64,000 bases of DNA from Plasmodium relictum (taxonomy: Eukaryota > Apicomplexa > Aconoidasida > Haemosporida > Plasmodiidae): NCBI RefSeq assembly GCF_900005765.1, contig NC_041680.1, positions 434,001-498,000 of the forward strand, in the 5' to 3' direction. Below the pieces are notes generated by a model. That model was not told the origin of the DNA and made no database searches. It saw only the letters and a list, made by a program, of their open reading frames with translations. Shown here piece by piece: positions 1 to 14,220 of this stretch (within the stretch, counting starts at the first letter, position 1; each line of letters starts with the position of its first letter). Both the position numbers and the translations under genes were made by a program.

Positions 1-345
1 TATTATTCTCCTTGCACATTTAGAATATAGAATAAGACTTGTAATATAAATACATGAAAAAAGACCAAGAAAAGATATGCATATCATAAAAAATTGATTT
101 CTCCTTAATATAGAAAAGATACTATTTAAATCAAAATTAGCTAAATCATCCATTTTCCAAGAAGAAAAAAAAGGCATCAACGAACTTTTAGAAAAGTCAT
201 TTATTCTATTAAAAGAATATTCATCACCATTATTTCTACAAAAATAACCAAATTCGGAATTTACAAGTCCGTATAATTGTTTTAAATGATGCTTTATTGA
301 TTCTGTTTGTGATATTTCTCTACTTACATCATAAAATTGACTCAT
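1..345 (-). CDS. Partial conserved membrane protein (5' end only)
   Basis: An open frame starts at an ATG at 345 and runs leftwards to the window edge with no stop (115 codons), so this is the N-terminal part of a longer gene or a first exon. The start sits in an A-rich context and the frame has normal coding composition for this genome, including Cys, Trp, Gly and Pro, which spacers lack. The visible part has a polar N-terminus of about 85 residues followed by one hydrophobic segment at roughly 88-108, then basic residues. This looks like a membrane span with a positive flank. There is no signal peptide at the start. I do not recognise the family. It is divergent from the gene starting at 2380, with about 2 kb between them. 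Confidence 0.6.
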   Translation of the reverse strand, partial: MSQFYDVSREISQTESIKHHLKQLYGLVNSEFGYFCRNNGDEYSFNRINDFSKSSLMPFFSSWKMDDLANFDLNSIFSILRRNQFFMICISFLGLFSCIYITSLILYSKCARRII

Positions 346-2379
346 TTTTAAAATTAATATAAATAAAAAATGATATACAAAAATAAACTAGCAAATAATA
401 TAAATGCAAATAATGCATAAAACTAAAATATGAACAAAAAATATTTAAAAATATGATCTTAAAACATACGCATCAAAACATGTCTACATAATTTCTTATG
501 TAAGAATTTAAAATTTTTTTTTAAAACATAAAACTAATATTTATACATATATATACATATATATATATATATTTTTCTTTATATTCTACATATTAATATT
601 TTGTAATAAATATAAAAAAAAATATGTTTTCAATTAAAATTAAGAATTTTTAATTAAATATCTCATATATATCCTTATATTTTTAATATCATGCACACTG
701 CAATAATACCATTTTTATTTATTACATTTATGTATTAATTAAAAACTAAAAAATTAGAGTAATGATCTTATTAAATAAAAAAAAAAAAAACTCATAAAAT
801 CATCAAAAAATATTATTTAGAAGAGCTAAATCAGTTATATGTATATAAATATATATATTAATATACTTTTTTCTTGCATGCATAACAAAAATAAAAAAAA
901 GTTTTCAAATATATTAAAATATGTAAGTCCATATATTAAATATTTTATTAATTTTATTTAATTTTTAAAGATTTCTTTAAAAATCTTTTGCTTTCTCTTT
1001 TTTATCTTTGTTTTTATTCAATATCTTAATCACGTTTATTCTTTATTTAAATCAAAGAAAAAAAAATTTTAATTCTTTTTATATATTTATTACCATTGGA
1101 GGGTTCCAAATGATCAATTTAGAAAAAATCTAAACCATTTTACAGACTTTGATTTTCCATGTAAATATTTCTTGTTTCAGAAATATAATTATTTAAAAAT
1201 TTAATGGTATATTATTTTTTTTTTTTTTAAATAATTATTTGAGTTAATATTTAAAATCCCCTTTTAAAACAAAAAGTTTGTAAAATTGTATCATATAATT
1301 TTTCAAGTAATGTAAAATTTATAAAACACTTATAATTAAAATCCTTCAATTTTATCGAGATAATTATATTTTTTCTGCTCCATTTTTTTAAATTTTTTGT
1401 GAATTATAGACAGAGTTTATTTTGTTAAATAAAGATATACAATAATAAATACAAATTTTTATGAGATATAAACATTAGTATACTTTTCAATTATCTTCCC
1501 TTGTAATTGTGAATTCTTAATTTCTTATAAAATATTTTAATTTCTCACATAAAATATAGATAACAAATATTTTTTTTTTTTTTTTTTGGACTAATTCTCT
1601 TTTGGCTAACTTTAAAATTCATTTAAATAAAAATTAAAAATGAAATATACTTTTTTTTATTCAAAATTCTTACGAAAAAAAGTAGAGACAATTCTTTATA
1701 AGTATTATTCATTACTTTTATTTATTTTGATAAAATCATATATATATTAAAAAAAAAAAAAAAGCTAAAAAATCATAAAAGCAAATTAGCTTTAATATAA
1801 AATATATTGAATTACAAAAATTATTTCAAAAAAAAAAAAAAAAATATATTTTTTAATAAGAAATAAAATTTTATTCTCTTTTGTTATTATGTTTCGATAT
1901 TCAATGTATACAAACTTAAATATTAATAATTTACAATTTTAAAAGGATTTGTTAATAAAAACAAAGAACGCTTATTCAATTGTCTTCTTTTTTTTATTTA
2001 TTTAGAAGAAATATATATATATATATATTCCTTTTTAAAAAAAAAAAAGGAAATAAGAATAAAAAATGTAAATAATTCCTGTCTTAATCATAAAAAATAT
2101 ACTGAATTTAATTATTTTATACTGTATCTGAAGAGTTTCAATGTTTATTAATATGAATATATGTATTTTCCTCTTCATTTCTTTGATTTTTACAATGAAA
2201 GATTTTCTTTTCAATTATTAATAGAATAACAAAAATAAGATAATAATATAAGCTTAAGAAAATTAAATTCAATTGTTTGTCTGTATATGTAATTTTCTTT
2301 TCCATATTGAATGCAATATATGTGAATAAAAATAAATAAATAACTATATATTTTTTATTTGTTAATGTAATTTTTAAAA
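346..2379. other. Divergent intergenic region, about 2 kb
   Basis: Almost pure A/T with long poly-A and poly-T runs and (TA)n stretches; no reading frame looks coding. It separates two divergent genes, so it should hold both promoters. The one striking word is the palindrome TGCATGCA at 875-882. A slightly less AT-rich patch around 1090-1170 could be transcribed UTR, but I see no recognisable RNA fold. Confidence 0.6.
875..882. promoter_or_regulatory. TGCATGCA palindrome (candidate AP2-Sp site)
   Basis: This perfect 8-base palindrome lies 530 bases upstream of the partial gene's start and 1.5 kb upstream of the gene at 2380. TGCATGCA is the core word reported for the sporozoite ApiAP2 regulator AP2-Sp. 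With four G/C bases it is rare by chance in this composition. Binding is inferred from the word alone. Confidence 0.35.
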
Positions 2380-4041
2380 ATGGAATATTCGCTAAGAAAA
2401 AACGGTAAGCTTTATTAATGAAAAACTAATTTTATAAGGAATATATATATATATATATATATGATCTATAAAATAAGAAAAAGAAAGGAAAATAGAATAT
2501 TAAATGCATAAAAATAAATATAAATATTATTTTTTTAAAAATTACCGAAATATAGAATTTTTTTTTATTTTTTTTAAATATCCTATATATATGAATCATA
2601 TTATAAAAAGAGTATTCATTTACTTTTTAATTCATAAAGTGTAACACAAAGAAAACTTTTCTATTTTCTTTTTTTTTCTTCAGAACTTATAACTAAAGCT
2701 CTTAATTATACCTTAGACATTTTTGAAATATCTAATGAAAAAAAAATGTTAAATATATTTCATAAAATAAATGAATTAATTTATTTAAGAGGTGAAAAAA
2801 GTGTTTTAAATGATAGAAATAAAATATATTTTGCGAAATATAGTGATCTAATAGAAAAAATGGAAATATATTGTAAGATGAATAAAAAATGTTTATGTTT
2901 GTTTGAGAACAGAACAATAACTTATAATCTAATTAAATGTTTTGAAAGATGTTTCAATAATACTTTTGTAGATAATAATAAAATATATCCAATATTTAAA
3001 TTAAATATAAAAGATTTTTTAAATTTACATATACATAAATATATTAGCTCAGATGAATTTCAATTTCTTCTATTTTTATATGTAGAAAAATTTTTATATT
3101 CCTTCTCTTTATTTTCATATAAATATTGTATTAAAAATCTATCAGAAGGTGTTATATTATATAATTTTGAAGATATAAACGCTATTGATTTTAATAATGT
3201 TTCCTTTTATCTATTAATAAGAGATATAAATGATATTATCTCAATTATTGTACCCATTTATATTAATACTGTTATAATTTACAAGAGTAAAAATTTAAAG
3301 GAAAATTTATATAAAATATTTAAACTAATAGAAAACAAAATTTGTAAAATTATATTTATAGAAGAAAAAGATGATTTATTGGATGTGATTAAATTAGAAA
3401 GTAATTTTACTTATAATATCACAAAAAAAAATAAAGAAACAAATATTCTTTGCTATTATAATAACTTTTTTTTATTAAATACTATTCTTGAAGAAAATAA
3501 TAATGTTATCAAGAGTTTTGTAAAACATTTTGACTTGAGTGAAATGCTTATAAATGCCCATATAAATTATATGAAGATACAGAAAAAGTTAAAAAAGAAA
3601 GTAGTAGAAACTCAAAATAATAGTATTCAAAAGGAAAATTCTACATTAAATTTATGTAAAAATAATTTGGAAAATATAAATGAAAAGGACATGTTAAATG
3701 ATAAGAAAAAAATGAATTTTCTTGAAAATAATGTATTTTCTAATGTTTTTGACTTAAAATATTTTATCGATGCTGCAAATAAATATCATGGAGATACTCT
3801 AATTAGGAATGAAGAAGAAAAAAAAGTAATAGATTTTATCACACAAAATAATTTGTATAATGGAAAAATTATAAACAAAAAAATTCAAGATACAAATTTT
3901 GGTGATATGTACATTTATTACAAAAAAAAAGAAAAAAACAAACAAAAAAAAAAGAAAAAAACATTTATAAATTTAGATAAAGTTTTTAGAGGAAACGTTA
4001 CTACTTGTATATTTAGAGATAATTTAAATTACATTGATTAA
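2380..4041 (+). CDS. Conserved protein of unknown function, 2 exons, 460 aa
   Basis: Exon 1 is 2380-2404 (Met-Glu-Tyr-Ser-Leu-Arg-Lys-Asn). The intron is 2405-2683 (GTAAGC..TTCAG, phase 1), and exon 2 is 2684-4041. The join keeps one open frame of 461 codons including the stop, which supports the small first exon over the internal ATG at 2746. The protein has a fairly ordered first half, with hydrophobic alternation and scattered Cys, and no signal peptide or clear membrane span. After about residue 310 comes a Lys/Asn-rich region ending in a run of lysines, then a short ordered tail (about residues 435-460) with Thr-Thr-Cys-Ile-Phe-Arg. I do not recognise a domain. Only this gene and the distant DWNN-to-NT4 and seipin-to-PMS1 runs point right; its right neighbour TRSP is convergent with it. 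Confidence 0.75.
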
Positions 4042-5293
4042 TTAGATTTAATTTTAAAAGGGTTAAAAGTAAAAAACTTATAAATTAAAATCATCTAGAA
4101 GCTATATATATATAATGATTTTTCTTATCATGATTCACCTTATAAAATTAATAATATTAATACTTTTAATGTTTTTCTTATTAAAAAAGATAGAAAAAGT
4201 TTACAACTAATAGATCATTATCCTAATAATGATAAAAATTTTCTATAAAATTATAATTATACAGAAATTATCATTTATTACCTAAACGTTAATATTTTTT
4301 AAGAAAATTTTGATATTGTTTAAAAAAAATATATAGTTAAAAATTATATTACACAGATAAGAGTATTTCATATAAGTATATTTCATTTTAGACAGAACTT
4401 TTTGGTAAATTTATGAATTTTTACTTTAGTTATTTATTTAAAATTCTTTGTTTTTATAAGAATTATAAATGTACTTTCCTTGTAATTTAATTTATAAATA
4501 TTAATGAATTAATATTTATTAATTAAATTAGTTTAAGCATTTATTTATATACTTTATGTTATATTTTATAATTCTACACAATTAATCTATGTTAATATAA
4601 TATTAAAATATTGCAAAAATGATTAAATTCTAGGAATTGTTAACCATTTAATTTTTTATTAGAATTAAAAAAATTTTTTTTTTTGTTGTTGTCTGTCTTT
4701 AAATTTTTTTTTTTTTTTTTTGTTATTATCTTTGATTGTGTCTTCTTTTTTCTCTTTAAATAATAAACTCAGCTATTTGTATGTAACTTTAAGTTTATTA
4801 TTCAATATTGTGTTTTTTATCTGTTTTTGAATATATATACATATATATATATAATGATGATAATTAGAAATAATAATTTTAAGTTTATGAATAAAAATAA
4901 ATTCATAAATGATATGTAAGATATATTAGTTGTAACATTAGTTTACCAAAAATTTTTTTTGATAATAATTGACTATAAAATTTACTTCTCAATTGAAAAA
5001 TGACAGAGCTTCAAAATTTTATTAAAGGTGTAATTTTTATGTAATTAAAAAAAATATTTTTTAAAAAAAAAAACAATGATATAAGTGAACAAATTGAAAA
5101 AGAAACAGAAAAAAAAAAAATACAAGAAAAATATATATGCAAAAAATATTAAAATAATGAACAATACAAATGATACTAAAAAAATATAAAATATGAAATA
5201 TTAAGAATTAAAAAAAAAATAACGAAATCAGAAAAATATATCCTTTTTTTTTTTTTTTCTAATTAACTGATTTTCAAAATAATTCTAATAAAA
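4042..5293. other. Convergent intergenic region, 1.25 kb
   Basis: Spacer between the 3' ends of the gene at 2380-4041 and TRSP. It holds poly-T and poly-A runs and short TA repeats. No coding frame and no RNA gene were recognised. Confidence 0.6.
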
Positions 5294-6034
5294 TTATATA
5301 ATTTTTTTCTTTAGTGAGACAATTATACATATTATTAGTAATAATATATTAATAAAAGAAATAATACCAAAAATTAAAAGATATTTTCTTAAAATTTTTT
5401 TCTTTGTTTCTTTTTCTTCATTGTAATGTTTTGTTTCATATTTATTTCCTTGATTATCAGATTCAGAGCATTCTTTTAACTTACATAAAGTAGTTTCAGT
5501 AATTTTGGAACATTCTCTAGAATGTTCTTTTTTGCTATCCATCTTGACTCTCATTTTTATTCCAACATCGCATGTTTTTGAACAATTTGTCCATTCGGAC
5601 CATTCATCACAAACAGGATTATCTTCTTCTAATATTCTATTTTTTATATTGGAACATTTGTATAATAATCTAAAAAAAAAAAAAAATTAATGTAAAAAAT
5701 ATTATATATTTAACTATTTTTTAATATAGATATTTATAATGTATTTTTATAAAAGAAGAAAATATAATTTTTTTTTTGTGAAATTAAAATTTTTAAATTA
5801 TATAAAAAAAAAAGTTTCATTTACATGTCTGATTCAATAGATTGTACCGAAGGATTATTCTTGTAACCAAAAAAAGAATCTGTGTAAAAAAAGGAAAAAT
5901 TAAGTTTATTGTAAAATAATTTAATAAGAAATATAAAATTTTTTCTTTTTTTTTCTTGTAGTAAATTTAAGATTACCAAAGTGTGATTTAATCACATATA
6001 ATAAAAAAAAGTACATAGAGATATTTATCAACAT
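5294..6034 (-). CDS. TRSP: Thrombospondin-related sporozoite protein (TRSP), 3 exons, 162 aa
   Basis: Exons are 6034-5977, 5879-5825 and 5669-5294 on the minus strand, with introns of phase 1 and phase 2 that splice to a single 163-codon frame. Residues 1-19 are a signal peptide. A single thrombospondin type 1 domain begins at about Cys58: it has the WSEW tryptophan pair (usual C-mannosylation site) and CSKTC (usual O-fucosylation site), with further cysteines to about residue 106. One transmembrane helix follows at about 134-157 and the tail is only a few residues (LKKKII). Length and order fit TRSP of other Plasmodium species, a sporozoite/liver-entry surface protein related to TRAP and CSP. 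The tail lacks the acidic, Trp-containing end through which TRAP links to the glideosome, so it probably does not itself transmit motor force. The lectin-like neighbour upstream is the expected one. Confidence 0.88.
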
Positions 6035-7676
6035 TTTGAATTATAAGAACGCGTTTGCAATAAAAAAAAAAAAAAAAACCTTTTACAACTTTGTAAAGTT
6101 TTTGTCTTTTTTATTTATATTTTGAAAAAAAAAAAAAAGATCTAATTTATAAATTTATATTTCTTTTTATATATATATTTTCCTTTTTATCACATAAAGG
6201 ATTTAAAATAATTTGAACATGTAAAAATGAAATTTACAATTGAAAAGAAAGGATCTTTTTGATGTTATACAAAAATTAAAATTCATAATATTGAAATAGA
6301 GAGACAGTGAGCTGATTTTGTTCTACATGCAAAATGCTTAAAAAATAAATGTTTTGTCCTTTGTTCTTTTTTCTATTTTCATTAATTTGGTTTTATTAAT
6401 TTTGCTATTTATGTTTTATTATTGTTTTATTTTATTACACTTTTTTTTTTATTTGAGGAAAAAAAATAAAAATAAATAAATAAATAATATAAAATACAAC
6501 GAATAATAAAATAGCCATTATTTAATTTTTTTAAAGAAAAAAATAAAAATAAATATAAAATTTAAGTCAAAAAAATACTTGAAAACGTATTTTTTGTAAA
6601 ATAATATTTCATATATATTATGCTGATAATAATTTGAATTATTCAAAAATTTATAGAAACAAAAATATATATGTATAAAAATAATAGTAAATAAAAAATT
6701 CAATTTATTTTTTAAAACTATAATGATTCTACATTGCGAAATCTTAAAACTTGCTGAAAAAAAAATATATACAACAGATGTATTACTATTTTTTTGTTTG
6801 AAATTTGTTAAAATAATTATTACTCCTAATACATTTTGAAAATATCATATATAAATAAATTTTGTATGAATAAAAAAAATTATTCATTAAATTATATAAA
6901 ATTAATATTCTAAAGAGATGGTATATACGTTGTAATTTCAGACAATTTTTATAGATATGCTTATATAAATGGAAACTTTCTTTTTTTTTTTAATTAATTA
7001 TATTTTATCATTTTTTAATTATTTGAAAAAATAACTTGCAGAATATATAACTAAAAAATAAAAGCAAAATATGAGAAAGGTAAATTGATACTTCAAATGT
7101 TTCACAAGAAAATTTTATACAAAAAAAAAAAAGAAACAGAATTTTAGCCAAAAAGGATCAAAAAATTTAATAATTTCTAAATAAATAAATATTTATATAC
7201 AAAGCAAACTAAATTAAGAAAATAAAGTAACATATATTTTATTGACAATTACAAGATTCATATTTCTCATTTAATGATGAAGGTAAAATATGATAAAAAT
7301 TACTATTGTATTATTCAAAGTTATTTACTTTATAATTTTTTTTGTTTTTTTAATATTTAATTGACTAATTCATGAACATATATATATAATATATGTGTTT
7401 TTTCCCATTAAAATGATAAATAAAAGAAAAAAGAAATTTAAAAAAAAAAAAAAAAAAAGACGAACTTTAATGTGATATTTTAAAAAATAAGGTTTTATGT
7501 AAAATTATAAAAAAAAAAAAATAAATAAATAAAAAATAAAATAATTAAAGTACAATAAAATATATAGAAAATATTATTAAATAATATATAAACAATTGTG
7601 TAGGATAAAAAATTAAAAAAAAAAAAGTATTATATAATAAAATAAAGATTAAAAAACAAGAAAATAATATATATAT
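6035..7676. other. Intergenic region between TRSP and lectin-like gene, 1.6 kb
   Basis: Holds the TRSP promoter at the left and the 3' UTR of the lectin-like gene at the right. A/T runs dominate. The only word I single out is TGCATGT (minus strand) at 6325-6331. No coding exon was recognised. Confidence 0.55.
6325..6331 (-). promoter_or_regulatory. TGCATGT word upstream of TRSP (candidate AP2-Sp site)
   Basis: On the TRSP coding strand the sequence reads TGCATGT, 291 bases upstream of its ATG. This fits the TGCATG(C/T) core reported for AP2-Sp, the main regulator of sporozoite genes, and TRSP is a sporozoite gene. The word match is seen; its use is inferred. Confidence 0.4.
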
Positions 7677-9149
7677 TTATAGAATATGTTTTTTCTCTAC
7701 ATCTCTAATTTTCTTATAAATTAAAATTAGAGTTGTAATTATTAAACCAGCAAAACCTATTGAAAAAATATAAGTAGTACTATTTCCTTTATTAATTATA
7801 TTTTCTAATTTTTCTGCTTTTTCAGCTAGCATTTTTAATTCTTGGTTATTATCTATTTTTTTAGTTAATTTGTTGGTAATGTCTTCAATATTTTTCTTAT
7901 GATGTTGTGTATGTGAGTGAAATAAATTTTTCAAACCACTTAATTCGGTTGTAAATATTTTTTGAATATGTTTTGGATCATCTGATTTATTTGTACAATT
8001 TTTTTTTATCAATTTTAATTCAGATTGCATAATTTGAATTCTTTCTTTCATTATATCAATACTATGTAATAATTTTTTTTCATAATTTATTTGATATACC
8101 ATGAATTTTTGAAATAATTTTGTTAAAGATTTTAAAGCTTCTGTTTGATTAATTTGATCCTTATGAGGAGATAATTCTTTTAATATATCATTAGCTGAAT
8201 TATTTAATTCATTCGTAGATATATCTTTTATATTCTTAATATTCGAGGAATCATCATAATTTGTTTCATCTTCTTCATTTGTATAATTATTAAAAATAGA
8301 TACTTCTTTTATACCTACAAACGTGGGCTCATATTTATTTATATTCGATAATGGTATATTTTCATCTTCTTTAAAGTTAAAAGCACTAAAACCAATATAG
8401 TTTTTTTTAGAAATTTGTTTTTTCATAAATATACTTTGTATATATTCTGAGCGTTTTGCATCAAAAAAGGAAACATTAATTTCATTTTTATGTAAAACTA
8501 CTTTTACAGTTATTAAATTATTAAAAACTAATGAATCAAAATTGTGATTTTTTACAACTGAATTATTTACATTTATATCATTATTCCCATTGTTTAACAA
8601 ACCAGATACAATCAATTCATTACTTTTTAACTCAAAAAAAATACCAACTCCATTGAATCCTTTTTTAAATCCATATAGGATAAATTCATCTTCATCTAAT
8701 TCATTATTTTCATTACTTGTTTTTATTGAAAATTCATTTTCTAGTATCCATAAGCCAAAAGCATTAATTTTATTTTTCTCTTCAATATTTGTTTTATAAT
8801 TTATCTGTTTTATATCATCATTTTGGTAATATTTATCATCTAATGATTCTTTATATTGTTTTTTATGCATATAAAATGTAAATTCTATTTGTAAACTATC
8901 TGATAAAATTGGTTTGTCATGGTAAAATAATCCTCTTCTGTTGTACACATTTGGTATTAACACTAAATATTCATTTGTACTTGTTGCCGAATAATTTAAA
9001 ATCCATCCATTATTTAAATCATTTACTGTAAATGGAGATTTAAATGAATGTAATGGCAAATAACTTGTACTCCGTCCTTCATTTATACACCTTTTTAAAA
9101 AAATGCTAACTATTACAATTAAATTATATAAAATTATATAAGTTTTCAT
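7677..9149 (-). CDS. L-type lectin-like type I membrane protein, 490 aa
   Basis: Single exon. Residues 1-24 form a signal peptide. Residues about 30-285 resemble the luminal L-type lectin fold of ERGIC-53/VIP36 cargo receptors: a start like HSFKSPF...NNGWIL, then LSDSLQIEFTFYM, FGLWIL, and FNGVGIFF at the core strand, ending in the FSAF strand. A Glu/Lys/Asn-rich stalk with likely coiled coil spans about 330-455, one transmembrane helix 460-478, and a short basic tail ends in KKHIL. That tail resembles but does not equal the KKxx retrieval signal, since the lysines sit one place too far from the end. The GVGIFF strand is not followed by the usual Asp/Asn calcium ligands (FDNxD), so sugar binding may be lost. 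Likely role: ER-Golgi cargo receptor. I recall the P. falciparum counterpart next to TRSP being labelled an infected-erythrocyte surface protein, which this architecture does not clearly support. Confidence 0.75.
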   Translation of the reverse strand: MKTYIILYNLIVIVSIFLKRCINEGRSTSYLPLHSFKSPFTVNDLNNGWILNYSATSTNEYLVLIPNVYNRRGLFYHDKPILSDSLQIEFTFYMHKKQYKESLDDKYYQNDDIKQINYKTNIEEKNKINAFGLWILENEFSIKTSNENNELDEDEFILYGFKKGFNGVGIFFELKSNELIVSGLLNNGNNDINVNNSVVKNHNFDSLVFNNLITVKVVLHKNEINVSFFDAKRSEYIQSIFMKKQISKKNYIGFSAFNFKEDENIPLSNINKYEPTFVGIKEVSIFNNYTNEEDETNYDDSSNIKNIKDISTNELNNSANDILKELSPHKDQINQTEALKSLTKLFQKFMVYQINYEKKLLHSIDIMKERIQIMQSELKLIKKNCTNKSDDPKHIQKIFTTELSGLKNLFHSHTQHHKKNIEDITNKLTKKIDNNQELKMLAEKAEKLENIINKGNSTTYIFSIGFAGLIITTLILIYKKIRDVEKKHIL

Positions 9150-11695
9150 TTTATTTAAACATATTAAAAAAATGTAATTAATTCATTAACAATGAAAAAA
9201 AAAAAAAAAACAAAGATAAAAAAATATATTAAAAATAATGACATATATATATAATTTTTTTCTTTTTTTCTCACAAAATAGTTAAAATATGTAATATATA
9301 TATATATATTATATATTACATAAATTTGATAATGATATAAGAATAAAAAATAAAAAATTAAATTTTAAAAAAATTTAAATATATACAAAATTATTTTTTT
9401 TTTTTTTTATAGATGTTAATAAAAATAAAAAGAAACGAAAAAACAGGTCTAAAAAAAAAATTTTTACATGTATTAATTTGAAAAAACCTTAAAAAAAAAA
9501 TGGAATAATTATTTAAATTTTTAAATTATATGCTTATTTTTTATTAAAAAATTCATAAGTTTTAAGCATGATTGTCATATAATGGAAAAATAAATGATAA
9601 TTCAAAATGATTTTTCTATTACTTTCTTTTTAATGATTTAAAAATACAACATGTATATATTTTATAAACTTTTTAAAGATGTTAAGAAATTTGTTTAAAC
9701 GTGTATATTTATGTTTGAAGAAGAATTTTCTCCATTTTTAATATTCAAACGTAAATCACTTTATTGTAAAAGGAAAAAAAAAAATAAAGTCATAAAATAT
9801 AATTAAAATTACATTAAAAATGAAAAAATGTTCTTTTTATATTCATTTTATTAGAAAAAAAAGAAAAAAAAATAGTATAACAAGATAGAAAATTTAATAA
9901 TATGAAGCTCATTTTCAATTTATCTAAAATTTTAAGAGGAACAATATAAAAATAAATTTACCCATTTTTTAACTAAAAATAAAATACACCATTTTTTTTT
10001 TAAATATATAATACAGCTACAAAAAAAAAAAATAGTATACTAGAGGACTACTATATTTGATAATATTCATTTAATACACTAATATATATATATATTTTTG
10101 TGAAAGAGTTTAAAATAAAAAAATTAAAATTAAAACATAAAATAATAAGTAAACCATATATTTTGAAAAAACGTTGTAAATGAATTACTAAAAAAATAAA
10201 AATATAATTCTTTTTTTTTTTATTTAGCTGTATTTAATATAATATTCTCCATCAATTGAAGAATATTTTTATAATTATTTTAATTATTAATCAGAAAAAA
10301 AAAGACACTTTAATTAAAAAAATAAAAATTCTCTTTTTACACATTTTTGTAAAGATACTTGGTTCTTGAAATATTTAAATAAATGGAAATTGATACATAA
10401 AATAAGATTAATGATATATGTTAACTTGTTTGATTTTTTTTTTTTTATCATATTCTGTCTATTCCAATATTTATATATTTATGTATATAAATATTTTTTT
10501 TTTTATTCCTCTGATAAAATATATGAATTATTTAATTTTAATAATAAAACTTTTAATATATTTTTAATATTATACAAATATTGATATTCTAAATATTTTT
10601 AGTTACTGGTTATTTGTTTTTAATATTATTTCATTTAAAAAGAGATTAAAAATAAAAATATAAATGAATATATTTTTTTATAGAAAATTTAAGTTTTGAT
10701 CATTCAAATGTGTAAGCACACAAACAATTTATATAAATCAAAACTATTAAATATATTTTATTATAAATAAAATGAAAATTAAAAAAAGAAGAAAAAAAAT
10801 TATTATAAAAAAAGGAAATGAAAATAAAATAAGAATGCATTAATAACAAAATCAATATAAAAATCAAATAAAATTCAAAAAAAAAAAAAAAAAAATACAT
10901 AGCATTACATATGTTCATTGATGTTTAAACCCCAATAATAAAACTTATTTTAGGTTGAAAAATAAATGAAATATTTCAGACAAAATCTACTAATTCTTTC
11001 AATATATGAATGCCATTACATTTTTTTTTTTTCTTTGTATACAAATTACTTTTTTTAATATCTTAATACTTATGACAATTTTTTTTTTTTTATATTTATT
11101 TTTTATAAATGTATTTTTTTTTTTTTTTTTTTTTATATGATAAAATATAGGGTGTAACTTTATTTTATATAAAAATTAGCAATTTAAAAAGCATACATAT
11201 GTATAATTTTTAAAAACTTTTAAAATTATTTTCATAATTTGTACGTATGAGTGCATATATGATAATTCTTAATCTTAAAATTATTATAGTTCTTTTATAT
11301 TATATTTTTATTTTCCTATTTTACCTTTTCCTTATTTTTTACACACATGTGCACACATAAATTGTTCTATTTTATATTTTAAGAAAAGTCTAACATGTTT
11401 ATTAATATTTACTTTTTTTAAGACAAAAAATAGGTATATTAAAAAAAAAATTTTTTGATGAATATATATATATATATGTATATGTAGATATATAGATATG
11501 TAGTATTCTTATAAAAACACTTTTATTATATGTATCGCAGAAACTTTATTATTTATTATAATTTATTCTCAAAATTATTATTATAATTGATATATTTTTT
11601 CTTCTTTTTGTGAATAAATTATATTTCCTTATAAAAAAAAAGAAAAAAAAAAAAATAGAAAATATTTTTGAGTATATGTATATATTATTGATAGA
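9150..11695. other. Divergent intergenic region, 2.5 kb
   Basis: The largest spacer in the window, between the divergent lectin-like and ALP1 genes; it should hold both promoters. It contains several short open frames, the longest about 72 codons, made of Phe/Ile/Tyr/Lys only, which is what A/T spacer yields by chance. A GTGCAC palindrome lies at 11349-11354. Confidence 0.6.
11349..11354. promoter_or_regulatory. GTGCAC palindrome upstream of ALP1 (candidate AP2-I site)
   Basis: GTGCAC inside ACATGTGCACACAT, 342 bases upstream of the ALP1 start, in otherwise A/T sequence. GTGCA is the core word reported for the invasion-stage regulator AP2-I. The same hexamer also occurs in coding exons here (13553 and 39605 regions), so chance is not excluded. 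Confidence 0.25.
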
Positions 11696-13820
<2,125 letters not shown>

Positions 13821-14220
13821 GTTTTTTTTTTTTTAATGACAATAAATAGTTTCATAAGTTTTTTTTAATGTTTCTTTGCATTTATATGAGTACTACTTGT
13901 CTATTATATATATTTTATTCATTCAAAATAATATTGTTTACAAATTAAAGTATATATTTAATATTTTGCATTTTTCTTTTTTTTTTTTTTTACCTTTATA
14001 TTAGAATATAGAAATGACTAATATATATTCCATTGATTTGTTACGTTTTTTATCTTTTATTTTTTAGTAATTTTTTCAGTAGTTTATATTATCACAAAAA
14101 ATAAAAATTTTTTTTTTTATTAAATTCCTTCTTTAGATTTATAAATATAATTTAAAATAAAAAAATAGACAAAATTCAAAAAAAAAAAAAAATAAATAAA
14201 TAAAAATAATTGTAACTTCC
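13821..14220. other. Convergent spacer between ALP1 and PSTK, 400 bases
   Basis: A/T-only spacer with poly-T and poly-A runs, holding the 3' UTRs of two convergent genes. Nothing else seen. Confidence 0.6.

Noticed and set aside
1090-1170. Slightly GC-richer patch that might be a small RNA
   Set aside because: No tRNA arms, snoRNA boxes or stable stem could be made out by eye.
2746-2748. ATG at 2746 as start of the unknown protein
   Set aside because: The frame is open upstream to a good 3' splice site at 2683 and joins a short ATG exon at 2380 with a GTAAGC donor in the right phase.
10366-10584. 72-codon frame in the lectin/ALP1 spacer
   Set aside because: Spacer composition (Phe, Ile, Tyr, Lys, Asn only), no splice partners, no family resemblance.
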